The notes beneath the pieces were generated by a model. That model did not search any database and had not been told where the DNA came from. It saw nothing but the letters and a program-made list of their open reading frames with translations. From positions 1 through 6,300 of the forward strand of contig CAMLDH010000232.1 in the NCBI GenBank assembly GCA_946478765.1: a stretch of DNA of 6,300 bases, in the 5' to 3' direction. A program made the position numbers and the translations under genes. The DNA is from an uncultured Oxalobacteraceae bacterium. Lineage in GTDB: Bacteria; Pseudomonadota; Gammaproteobacteria; Burkholderiales; Burkholderiaceae. Of this stretch, positions 1-5,868 are shown piece after piece. Every line of letters starts with the position of its first letter. Position 1 is the stretch's first letter.

Positions 1-54
1 CTCTGCCTCTGCCTCTGCCTCTGCCTCTGCCTCTGCCTCTGCCTCTGCCTCTGC
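1..54. repeat. Hexanucleotide microsatellite (CTCTGC)9
   Basis: Nine perfect head-to-tail copies of CTCTGC run from the first base of the window to base 54, so the array may be longer to the left. A short degenerate tail with two overlapping GTCAC units follows (61-70). Because the unit is six bases, copy-number change would alter length but not reading frame. On the plus strand it could encode (Leu-Cys)n, (Ser-Ala)n or (Leu-Pro)n. The Leu-Cys frame is the one that runs without a stop into the kinase gene. Whether it is translated, part of an upstream region, or a contig-end artefact cannot be decided here. Confidence 0.95.
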
Positions 55-117
55 CGCCACGTCACGTCACTCCATAGACCAGCTTTTAACACGTATGATT
101 TCGCGGACGAGATTGCC

Positions 118-1782
118 ATGGTGGAAGAACAAGCCGTTGGAGCTGTCTTGGCTTTTTTGTCCAAGACGGGCAAAGATACACTTACAGCGTCCCAGTTTAA
201 CAACGTGATGCGATTTTACACAGACCATGGCTTTAATGCGCTTGACCAAAAACTGGAACATGCTCTGCAAAACATCTCTCCCGAGCAATCACGGGAGAAA
301 CTCACAAGAACAATAGATAAGGCAAAAAATCGCCTCATTCAATTGCTTAGAGAAGAATCTCATTCAGCGGGCTGGGCGCAGCCTCCGCGAGCAGAAAGCA
401 ACCTGAAATGGGAGTCTTCTGAAGGGCCTCTCCTGGTCAAACGCGGACTCTCCCTGCAACAACTGAAGCTGAATAAAGCAGATATTGCAAGCGGCAAGTT
501 TGCTAGCGTTTCCATTTTTGAAAATGAGAATGGCGACAAGCTGGCTGGCAAGATTTCAAAAAACAAGATACCAGATGGGCAAGGCGGTATTGCGGACGAC
601 CTTGCAGCAGAGTTGGAAGCGTATCAGACCATTTACGCGGCTGTTGGACCGCATCGCAATTTAGTGAATGTGTATGGAATCGCACAGGTACCCAATGAGA
701 ATGGCGAGATGAAGCGTGCGATGTTGATGGATGCCGTACCAGGACCAACCGGAGAGAAAGCTTTTGTTGCTCTGCGTGAATCCTGGAATGCCGGCAAGAT
801 TTCCAGCGCAGAATATTGGAGTGCAATCCAATTTATCGGCCGACGTCTGCTGGATGTCACCGAACATATAAGCAAGGCAAGAGTGGTGCACAATGACATC
901 AAGCCGGCAAACTTTCTTGTAAATGAAAAGACCGGAGAACCTGTTTTGATTGACTTGGGGTTTTCGACTGAAAAAGATAAAAAACCTATCGGCGCTACGA
1001 AGCATTACATGGCGCCAGAAGTAAGGAATGGTCAAGCTGTAAATGAACGAAGCGATGTATTTACGGTAGGCGCATCGCTCGTGCGCGGCATAGAAGGCAG
1101 AGAAGAAGCTGCCGGCATAGAAAAAGCGGCTAAAAGACAACCCAATGAAGGCCTTTTTAAGCACGATTATTTAAAGGATCGTGACGGAAATGTGCTGCGT
1201 AAAAAGGCAAGCTATTCCACGGAAACAGCTTACACAAGGTTCATGAATAGTGTAATGGAGAGCAACAAGGACATCCGTGTCAACTCCAAGGAAGCGAAAG
1301 ATCTCCCTTTTCTCAACGATAGCATGCTGGATGAGGATGCTGCCAAAGAAGTCATCAAAAAAGCCCTTGCGCTGCCCCCCATGGATCATGTATCGCAGGA
1401 GCGCGTGGAGGATACGGCAAGCTTGCTTGAGGCATTCACGAACACTCCAGATCTGGCTGCTTATGCAAGGCTGCGCAACGCAAGCAAAACCGATCCTGGC
1501 TTGAAAAAAATACTGGATTCAGGTGTATTGGATCATTTACGAGATATGGTTGAAGAGGACGCGGCAAGACAAGCCGAAGTTCTTATAACGAAGGCTTCCT
1601 GGTTCGATAATGTGAAAAGAATCTCGGAAACGGTACCCAAAAAGGCGATTAAAAGCGAAGTTAATGAAGATGGCACTCGCCTCAACAAAAAAGACCAAAA
1701 TAGCGACCCGGCTGAACAGGCTTATGAACGGTCTGTGAGAAAGGCTCGACTAGACCTTATTTTTTTACGCCAAAGCAGATGA
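118..1782 (+). CDS. Hanks-type (eukaryotic-like) Ser/Thr protein kinase, 3' end frameshifted
   Basis: Predicted ATP-dependent protein kinase, 554 residues as read. A helical N-terminal region (about 1-80) precedes the kinase domain (about 105-330). Visible motifs are a degenerate glycine loop SGKFASV (125-131), the ATP-anchoring Lys145 in LAGKIS, a likely helix-C Glu (E165 or E167), the catalytic loop HNDIKPANF with D260, K262 and N265, metal-binding D279 in DLG (DFG in most kinases), the APE motif (299-301), and SDVFTVG with D313. The catalytic set is complete, so activity is plausible. A helical C-terminal region follows with no recognised domain. No signal peptide or transmembrane segment is seen, unlike PknB-type receptor kinases, so a cytosolic or secreted-effector role is possible but unproven. 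ATG 118 is used because it is the only start codon in frame after the window edge; a weak GGACGAG lies 7 bases upstream. The frame stays open to base 1, so the true start may lie outside. The last residues (LRQSR) follow a T7 run and are probably a frameshift artefact of some kind. Composition is AT-richer than the neighbouring genes. Confidence 0.8.
   Translation: MVEEQAVGAVLAFLSKTGKDTLTASQFNNVMRFYTDHGFNALDQKLEHALQNISPEQSREKLTRTIDKAKNRLIQLLREESHSAGWAQPPRAESNLKWESSEGPLLVKRGLSLQQLKLNKADIASGKFASVSIFENENGDKLAGKISKNKIPDGQGGIADDLAAELEAYQTIYAAVGPHRNLVNVYGIAQVPNENGEMKRAMLMDAVPGPTGEKAFVALRESWNAGKISSAEYWSAIQFIGRRLLDVTEHISKARVVHNDIKPANFLVNEKTGEPVLIDLGFSTEKDKKPIGATKHYMAPEVRNGQAVNERSDVFTVGASLVRGIEGREEAAGIEKAAKRQPNEGLFKHDYLKDRDGNVLRKKASYSTETAYTRFMNSVMESNKDIRVNSKEAKDLPFLNDSMLDEDAAKEVIKKALALPPMDHVSQERVEDTASLLEAFTNTPDLAAYARLRNASKTDPGLKKILDSGVLDHLRDMVEEDAARQAEVLITKASWFDNVKRISETVPKKAIKSEVNEDGTRLNKKDQNSDPAEQAYERSVRKARLDLIFLRQSR
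1760..1766 (+). other. T7 homopolymer at the kinase frameshift
   Basis: Seven consecutive T lie where the kinase reading frame switches. Reading the run as T6 would join ...RKARLDLIF to YAKADDLRLYAHEAE and extend the protein to the stop at 1997-1999. Possible causes are a real deactivating indel, a sequencing or assembly error in a homopolymer, or transcriptional slippage that makes a fraction of mRNAs in frame. Confidence 0.7.
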
Positions 1783-1999
1783 TTTGCGGCTTTATGCCCA
1801 TGAGGCAGAAGCATTTCTGAACAACGCAGGAACCTTGAAAAGTGAAATAAGCAAACCCGAGATAGAAGAACAGACTCAGCAAGTGAGAGAACGTGCGGTG
1901 GCAGCAAGGCGCATGGTGGATATTTTTGACACTGATTTATCTCCAGCCATTGACGCCAATTCAAAGTGGACCCATCAGTCAAGAGAATTTCCCGACTAA
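1767..1999 (+). pseudogene. Out-of-frame C-terminal continuation of the kinase
   Basis: After the T7 run, the next frame reads YAKADDLRLYAHEAEAFLNN and onward to TAA at 1997-1999. It is about 77 codons, charged and helical, with the same composition as the kinase C-terminus. It has no convincing start of its own: the first usable codon is a TTG at 1784 without a ribosome-binding site, and an in-frame TAG lies at 1751-1753. It is therefore read as the tail of the kinase gene. With one T fewer, the whole gene from 118 would encode about 626 residues. No recognised domain is visible in this tail. Confidence 0.65.
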
Positions 2000-2021
2000 T
2001 TTAAGCTGTGCCCGTTTTTTC

Positions 2022-3635
2022 TTATTTACCGCGCACTGACTTTTCCACCCGATTGCGCCCCAGCCGCTTGGCTTCCAGCAGCGCGCTGTCGGCCGCTTCG
2101 GTGAGGCCGGCTGCGGTATCGATGATCGGATAGGACGCCAGGCCGGCGCTGAAGGTGGCGTACAGTGCGCCCTCGGGGTGTGCATGCGGCAGTGCGGAAA
2201 AGTCATGGCGAATGCGGTCGATCACCGCGCCGGCCTGTGCCGGCGTCACCCCGGGCAGCCCGATCAGGAATTCTTCGCCGCCGTAACGTCCGATCAGGTC
2301 GATGGAACGCAGGCGCCCCTTGAGCAGCCAGGCCAGCCCGCGTATCACCTGATCGCCCACCGGATGGCCGTAGGTGTCGTTGATCGACTTGAAGTGGTCG
2401 ATGTCGATCATCGCCACTGTCAGCGCGCCTTGCGCGGGATGCCGGTCGACGATGGCTTTCAGGCGCGATTTGGCGGCCGTGTGATTGAGCAGGCCGGTCA
2501 GGCCGTCGAGGCGGCTGGAGCGCCGTGTTTCGCGGAAGCGCTCGATCCTGGTCTTGACGACTGCGGCCAGCAGCACCGGATTGAAAGGCTTGATCAGAAA
2601 CTGATCACCGCCCAGGCGCAGCGCTTCGACCTGCATGCCGACCTCGGATTCGCCCGACAGATAGACAATCGGCAGCGAACTGTAGGCCGCCATCTGGCGC
2701 AGCACGCGCGTCGCTTCGACGCCGTTGAAACGCGGCATGTACATGTCCATCAGGATCAGGTCGGGACGATAGGACTCGAGCACGTCGAGCAGCTTGCCGG
2801 GATCGTTGATCGCCTGCGTATCGATGCCGTGCTGCGCCAGCGTGCGCTGGATCAGCGCCACCGCCACCCGCGAATCTTCGACGACAAGTACGCGATACTG
2901 TTCCTGCTCATTGGTCTGCACCAGATCGAGCACGCAGTTCAGCACCAGCGAGGGCTGCTCTTCCAGCGGAATGGTGACGTCGATGCCGGCGCGCATCAGG
3001 GCGACGATTGGTTCGATTTCCGATTGCACGCCAAGATATACCAGCTGACTTGCGGGACAGCTTGCGCGGATCGCGGAAATGGAGGCAAATTCTTCCGGTT
3101 TCGCATATTCATGGGCTGGAATGAAGAGCACCGCCAGCGGTACGTCTCCCGGCAACTGGGTGCCGCCCCACGCAATCTCGACAATCCGAAAACCGAAAAA
3201 CTGGAGCTGGCGCGACAGCGCGTGGGCCATGTCGCGTTTTTCGTGCGCCGCAATCATCCACACCGAGCGCGGCTTGATCCAGTCGATATCGGGGACTGCC
3301 GCCGGTTCCTCGGTGCGCCGCTCCGTCGTAGGCTGGCGCGAAGTCGCCACTGCGCCGAGCAGTACATCCATCTGACGTTGCAGCGAATGGATATCCTGCT
3401 TCGCGACCGGATGGGTCGCCTCGTCGCCCAGTTTGGCCAGCGCCGCGTTTTCCAGTCCCTCGCACAACCGCACCAGGCCCGGCAGGCGCATGCGGGTGAA
3501 GTACTCGGCCAGACTGTTGACCGCCACCGCAAATTCGATGAACTGCTCGAACCGGCCTTCCTCGACATAACGTTCCCAGCGGGTGCGCAGGACGTAAAGG
3601 CGATCTTCAATCGAGTTCGCGGAGAGCGTGGTCAT
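2022..3635 (-). CDS. Response regulator / diguanylate cyclase (helical domain, degenerate REC, REC, GGDEF)
   Basis: Makes c-di-GMP from two GTP under control of phosphorylation; predicted cytosolic, 537 residues. A helical N-terminal region (about 8-95) could be an Hpt-like or dimerising module but shows no clear phospho-His. Residues about 124-240 look like a receiver fold without the acceptor Asp. A canonical receiver follows (about 247-365) with E253/D254, phospho-acceptor D297 in LILMDMYMPRFNG, S327 and K349. The GGDEF domain (about 376-530) has DGLTGLLN, the active-site GGEEF (452-456) and an intact inhibitory I-site RSID (443-446) five residues upstream, so an active, product-inhibited enzyme is expected. 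The start at 3635 is chosen over in-frame ATGs at 3701 and 3818 because a good promoter lies at 3663-3691, and the sequence upstream of 3635 becomes AT-rich and non-conserved in look. No strong Shine-Dalgarno sequence is seen. The gene follows the exported-protein genes on the same strand, and its stop lies 22 bases from the convergent kinase gene. The partner histidine kinase is not in the window. Confidence 0.93.
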   Translation of the reverse strand: MTTLSANSIEDRLYVLRTRWERYVEEGRFEQFIEFAVAVNSLAEYFTRMRLPGLVRLCEGLENAALAKLGDEATHPVAKQDIHSLQRQMDVLLGAVATSRQPTTERRTEEPAAVPDIDWIKPRSVWMIAAHEKRDMAHALSRQLQFFGFRIVEIAWGGTQLPGDVPLAVLFIPAHEYAKPEEFASISAIRASCPASQLVYLGVQSEIEPIVALMRAGIDVTIPLEEQPSLVLNCVLDLVQTNEQEQYRVLVVEDSRVAVALIQRTLAQHGIDTQAINDPGKLLDVLESYRPDLILMDMYMPRFNGVEATRVLRQMAAYSSLPIVYLSGESEVGMQVEALRLGGDQFLIKPFNPVLLAAVVKTRIERFRETRRSSRLDGLTGLLNHTAAKSRLKAIVDRHPAQGALTVAMIDIDHFKSINDTYGHPVGDQVIRGLAWLLKGRLRSIDLIGRYGGEEFLIGLPGVTPAQAGAVIDRIRHDFSALPHAHPEGALYATFSAGLASYPIIDTAAGLTEAADSALLEAKRLGRNRVEKSVRGK

Positions 3636-3662
3636 GGTGTGACAATCAAAATATTTGGCACC

Positions 3663-3691
3663 ATTATCCCGGAACAGCCCCCGGCAGGCAA
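3663..3691 (-). promoter_or_regulatory. Sigma70-type promoter of the cyclase gene
   Basis: On the minus strand TTGCCT (3686-3691, 4 of 6 matches to TTGACA) is separated by 17 bases from GATAAT (3663-3668, 5 of 6 matches to TATAAT). Transcription would begin about 20 bases before the ATG at 3633-3635. This supports the short start of the cyclase and suggests it can be expressed independently of the genes upstream. Confidence 0.55.
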
Positions 3692-3699
3692 CGCTGTTC
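3672..3699. promoter_or_regulatory. Operator-like dyad over the -35 element
   Basis: A perfect 7-bp inverted repeat, GAACAGC (3672-3678) and GCTGTTC (3693-3699), has arm centres 21 bp apart, two helical turns. It brackets the -35 box and most of the spacer of the cyclase promoter. This geometry fits a dimeric DNA-binding protein, but a 7-bp dyad can also arise by chance, and no regulator is identified. Confidence 0.35.
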
Positions 3700-3872
3700 A
3701 TTTGCCGCCCGACTGCAGGCCGAAGCGGGGCGCATCCGCCGAATGGATTAGTGCGATGCACCAATACAGCCCCCTTGACCGGAACCGCAAGCGACTTGGG
3801 CATCCGGTCCCGCGTCAAAGCGAAAAAACGGGTGCATCATGAACGCGCCATGCCGTCAACTGCATAGGGGAA

Positions 3873-4484
3873 CTACCTGCCGCCTACTGCGTGTTGCACT
3901 GCATCTTGCAAGCCCGATTGGAAATTGATGCCCTTGAATATTCCCAAACTATTTACCGTTGCGTCGATGCTGGTCAGGCTCTTGATGTTCTGGTTGTCCA
4001 AGGTATTCTGGATCACGGTGGCGGTTGCCCCTTGCGCGATCGGTCCTGGCTGGAACGTGTTGGCCGGACCATTTTGAATCAGATTGACGGTGCCGGTGGT
4101 CGCACTCAATAGCGTCGCTTGTTCGCCGGTGAGCGTGCCGAGATCGGGAATATTCACACTGGTGGCGGTAGTCAGATTGCCGTTGACATACACCGCGCGC
4201 TGTATGCCGAACGAAATCTTCAGCCCGGCATCCATAGCGAAACCGCCGCGCATGTCATCCAGCTCGCGCTCGCTGACTGCCGGCCAATCGCCAAGCGGAT
4301 GACGGGCGCGGCTGTCTTGCGTGGCGGCGGCGCCGTTGCTTGCCGCTGTTGTCTGCTGGGCCGCTTCCGATTGGTTTGCAACAAGCGGCGCGCCGGCCTG
4401 CACGGCGCTCAGCCACGTCATGCCGACGCCAAACAGGATGCACAGGCGGCTCGACTTTTTAATAGCTGCAGGTGTAATTGGCAT
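3873..4484 (-). CDS. Sec-exported 203-residue protein with double-glycine-type processing site
   Basis: Function not established; probable exported component of the neighbouring C39 peptidase system. Residues 1-30 form a Sec signal peptide (KKSSR then a hydrophobic stretch, likely cut after AVQA). A low-complexity Ala/Gln/Ser linker (about 31-60) follows. Then comes SERELDDMRGGF (71-82), which fits the double-glycine leader consensus of C39 substrates: Glu -8, Leu -7, Met -4, Gly -2, Gly -1. The mature part would begin at F82 and contains SFGIQRAVYVNGNL (91-104), NLIQNGPANTF (134-144) and ATVIQNTLDNQNI (155-167), with no Cys after the signal peptide. It looks like a beta-rich, Asn/Gln-containing secreted protein resembling uncharacterised proteobacterial proteins found near C39 peptidases. 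ATG 4484 is the only sensible start, since an in-frame stop lies shortly upstream and the next Met (M22) is inside the signal peptide, but it has no clear Shine-Dalgarno sequence. It lies 74 bp downstream of the peptidase gene in an AT-rich gap, so it may be cotranscribed or have its own promoter. Confidence 0.85.
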   Translation of the reverse strand: MPITPAAIKKSSRLCILFGVGMTWLSAVQAGAPLVANQSEAAQQTTAASNGAAATQDSRARHPLGDWPAVSERELDDMRGGFAMDAGLKISFGIQRAVYVNGNLTTATSVNIPDLGTLTGEQATLLSATTGTVNLIQNGPANTFQPGPIAQGATATVIQNTLDNQNIKSLTSIDATVNSLGIFKGINFQSGLQDAVQHAVGGR

Positions 4485-4495
4485 AGGTAATGATA

Positions 4496-4509
4496 TTAAT
4501 TTTCATCAA
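4496..4509 (-). promoter_or_regulatory. FNR/CRP-family-like palindrome
   Basis: On the minus strand TTGATGAAAATTAA matches the FNR-type box TTGAT-N4-ATCAA at 9 of 10 defined bases. It sits 11 bases upstream of the 203-residue protein's ATG and overlaps a -10-like TATATT (4508-4513). At that position a bound regulator would more likely block than activate. The gap is AT-rich, so chance occurrence is a real possibility. Confidence 0.25.
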
Positions 4510-4558
4510 TATAAAATCATTTTTCATTCCGAACGAGGTGAACGGAGATGAATTGGCA

Positions 4559-5242
4559 TCAGAAATCTCCGCTACCGAGCTTTGGCAAGGTCACGTTGCC
4601 CAAGCCGTCCCGACTGATGCCGGCGGCCAATGGACTTCTCGGTGCGACGCGCCAATCGGCCGTCTCGTTGAACTTCGCGCGCTGTTGCTGATTGTGAATG
4701 ACGAACAGGAGGCGATTGACCCACATCGTTTCGAATGCCGGGCGCGATATCGCCCGCGTTCCCGCCGATGGATCGCCGAGCAGAATGCGGCCGTCGCGCA
4801 TGCCTTTGATGACGACAAAATGATGAAAGCCGCGGTCGGCGATCAGCACGATCGCCGGCAGCTGCGCGCTTTCCAGTTTTTCCAGCGGCAACTGAAAGCC
4901 GTCCGCCTGAAAGCCGGATGCGGCGAGAAATAATTTGATGTCCAGCAGAGAGAATCCTTCTCTCTGGATTTTCTGGCGATCGCCGCGCGCATACATTGCC
5001 TCGAATACTTTCTGCTCGCTGATTGGATAACCGTACTGATGCGTGAGCAAGGTTGCCACGGCCGCTGATCCACAACTGAAATCATATTGCTGATGCGTAG
5101 TGGCCTTGAAACGCGCTTCTTTCAAGCTCGTCACGGAGACCGAATATTGACCGCCGCCGATGCCGGGCATGGTCAGTGTTCCGGCTGGTGCATTGCCGGC
5201 CAGCAGCAGGAAAATCGCAGCCGGTAGAAATAACTTTTTCAT
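4559..5242 (-). CDS. Exported C39-family cysteine peptidase (FapD-like)
   Basis: Predicted periplasmic cysteine protease of the C39 type, 227 residues. The signal peptide is MKKLFLPAAIFLLLAGNAPA, with likely cleavage after A20. The peptidase fold has the oxyanion Gln (Q51 or Q52) and catalytic Cys57 in QQYDFSCGSAAVATLL, His141 in FHHFVVIKG, and Asp157 in LLGDPSAGT; this is the Cys-His-Asp triad in family order and spacing. There is no ABC-transporter or membrane region, unlike bacteriocin exporters of the PCAT type, so this is a stand-alone exported enzyme as in FapD of functional-amyloid operons. Its natural substrates are probably the flanking exported proteins, which carry double-glycine motifs. 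The gene starts 3 bp after the stop of the 143-residue protein and has no clear Shine-Dalgarno sequence, suggesting translational coupling. The C-terminal tail (about 186-227) is outside the conserved domain. Family assignment is strong; equivalence to FapD is inference, so no symbol is given. Confidence 0.92.
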   Translation of the reverse strand: MKKLFLPAAIFLLLAGNAPAGTLTMPGIGGGQYSVSVTSLKEARFKATTHQQYDFSCGSAAVATLLTHQYGYPISEQKVFEAMYARGDRQKIQREGFSLLDIKLFLAASGFQADGFQLPLEKLESAQLPAIVLIADRGFHHFVVIKGMRDGRILLGDPSAGTRAISRPAFETMWVNRLLFVIHNQQQRAKFNETADWRVAPRSPLAAGISRDGLGNVTLPKLGSGDF

Positions 5243-5245
5243 GGC

Positions 5246-5677
5246 TTATTTGAACTGCAGATTGACGATCATCGCGTTCTGGATGAGCACGTTGGCGCCG
5301 GTATTCTGGATCACGGTCGGAATCCCGCTAGCATTGGCGAATGCGCCTTGATTGATCACGTTGCCGCCGGTGGCGACGTTGATTGCCGTATTGTCATTGA
5401 CGGCGCCGTTCAGCTTTATCTTGTTGACTACCTCATTGATCTCGTCGCTGCCGCCGCGATACTCGTCGAGCTTGCTGCTATCGATTGCGGTGCCGATATC
5501 CTGCGCATCGGCGGCTTTTGGCGATGCCGGCACGGCGAGCGGGACCGGGCCGGTGTGTGCATTCTCCGCTGCGGCGATCGGCGTGCGGGCTTGCGATTCA
5601 TTTGCCGCGCCTGCGACGCAAGGCAAAATGATGGTCAGCGCCAGCAAGGTCGTGGCTGCATGATGGAGTGTTCGCAT
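5246..5677 (-). CDS. Small Sec-exported protein with double-glycine motif and QNTG C-terminus
   Basis: Function not established; likely a secreted structural or nucleating subunit processed by the peptidase encoded 3 bp downstream. It has 143 residues. A signal peptide spans about 1-24, cut near VAGA; the Cys20 in ILPC does not fit a lipobox. A Pro/Ala-rich linker (25-60) leads to SSKLDEYRGG (67-76), which fits a C39 double-glycine leader (Leu -7, Tyr -4, Gly -2, Gly -1). The mature part (77-143) is beta-prone and Asn-rich, with NDNTAINVATGGNVINQGAF (94-113) and a C-terminus TVIQNTGANVLIQNAMIVNL (121-140), a pattern also present in both neighbouring exported proteins. The ATG at 5675-5677 is chosen over a TTG at 5681-5683: AAGAGG lies 8 bases before the ATG but only 3 before the TTG. 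The promoter is not obvious; the upstream gap holds two hairpins. Confidence 0.85.
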   Translation of the reverse strand: MRTLHHAATTLLALTIILPCVAGAANESQARTPIAAAENAHTGPVPLAVPASPKAADAQDIGTAIDSSKLDEYRGGSDEINEVVNKIKLNGAVNDNTAINVATGGNVINQGAFANASGIPTVIQNTGANVLIQNAMIVNLQFK

Positions 5678-5761
5678 AATCAATTCCTCTTATCTGCTTC
5701 TGATCGGCGCAATGGCGGGTCAGGAATCATTGGGTGGCGTTACGGATTGCTTCGGCGATCA

Positions 5762-5786
5762 CTGCCGTCGCCAAGGGCAACGGCAG
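5762..5786 (-). other. RNA hairpin 2 in the intergenic region
   Basis: Arms 5762-5772 and 5776-5786 form an 11-bp stem with a 3-base loop. The single mismatch (5769/5779) is C-A on plus-strand RNA but becomes a G-U wobble on minus-strand RNA, so the stem is complete only in the transcript of the local genes. It lies 13 bases downstream of the stronger hairpin, in transcription order. Confidence 0.55.
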
Positions 5787-5798
5787 CCTTGTGCTTGA

Positions 5799-5847
5799 TC
5801 GCCGTGCCCGCTGTGGAGCGAACCGCGCTCCACAGCGGGCACGGCGA
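5799..5847 (-). other. Perfect 22-bp stem-loop between the Gly-rich gene and the 143-residue gene
   Basis: Arms 5799-5820 and 5826-5847 are perfectly complementary, with a 5-base loop (5821-5825). In minus-strand RNA the hairpin starts 21 bases after the stop of the Gly-rich gene. No T-tract follows, so it is not a classical intrinsic terminator. It could protect the 3' end of the upstream mRNA, attenuate read-through, or be a mobile palindromic (REP-like) element. The hairpin is certain; the role is not. Confidence 0.85.
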
Positions 5848-5868
5848 GTCGTCGCTTGCTCGCGCTAC

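Noticed and set aside
1..60. Minus-strand gene starting at GTG 58-60 and encoding (Ala-Glu)n off the left edge
   Set aside because: A GGAG lies 9 bases upstream of the GTG, but the only visible product is the microsatellite itself, so there is no independent support.
661..1164. 167-codon minus-strand open frame inside the kinase gene
   Set aside because: It overlaps the conserved kinase motifs, is Phe/Ser/Cys-rich without a recognisable domain, and has no ribosome-binding context.
2000..2021. T6 run (2015-2020) as an intrinsic terminator between the convergent genes
   Set aside because: No GC-rich stem precedes the T run on the plus strand, and the minus strand shows A instead of T there.
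3823..3828. T6 run (minus strand) downstream of the 203-residue gene as a terminator
   Set aside because: Only 4-bp pairings can be found before it, too weak to call a terminator stem.
2178..3842. 554-codon open frame on the plus strand
   Set aside because: It is antisense to the cyclase gene, whose domains are unmistakable. Its translation is rich in Arg, His and Gln with no domain, typical of the shadow frame of a high-GC gene.
5660..5683. TTG start at 5683 and lipoprotein reading of the 143-residue protein
   Set aside because: The TTG is only 3 bases from the Shine-Dalgarno sequence, whereas the ATG at 5677 is well spaced. The residues before Cys20 (ILP) do not fit a lipobox.
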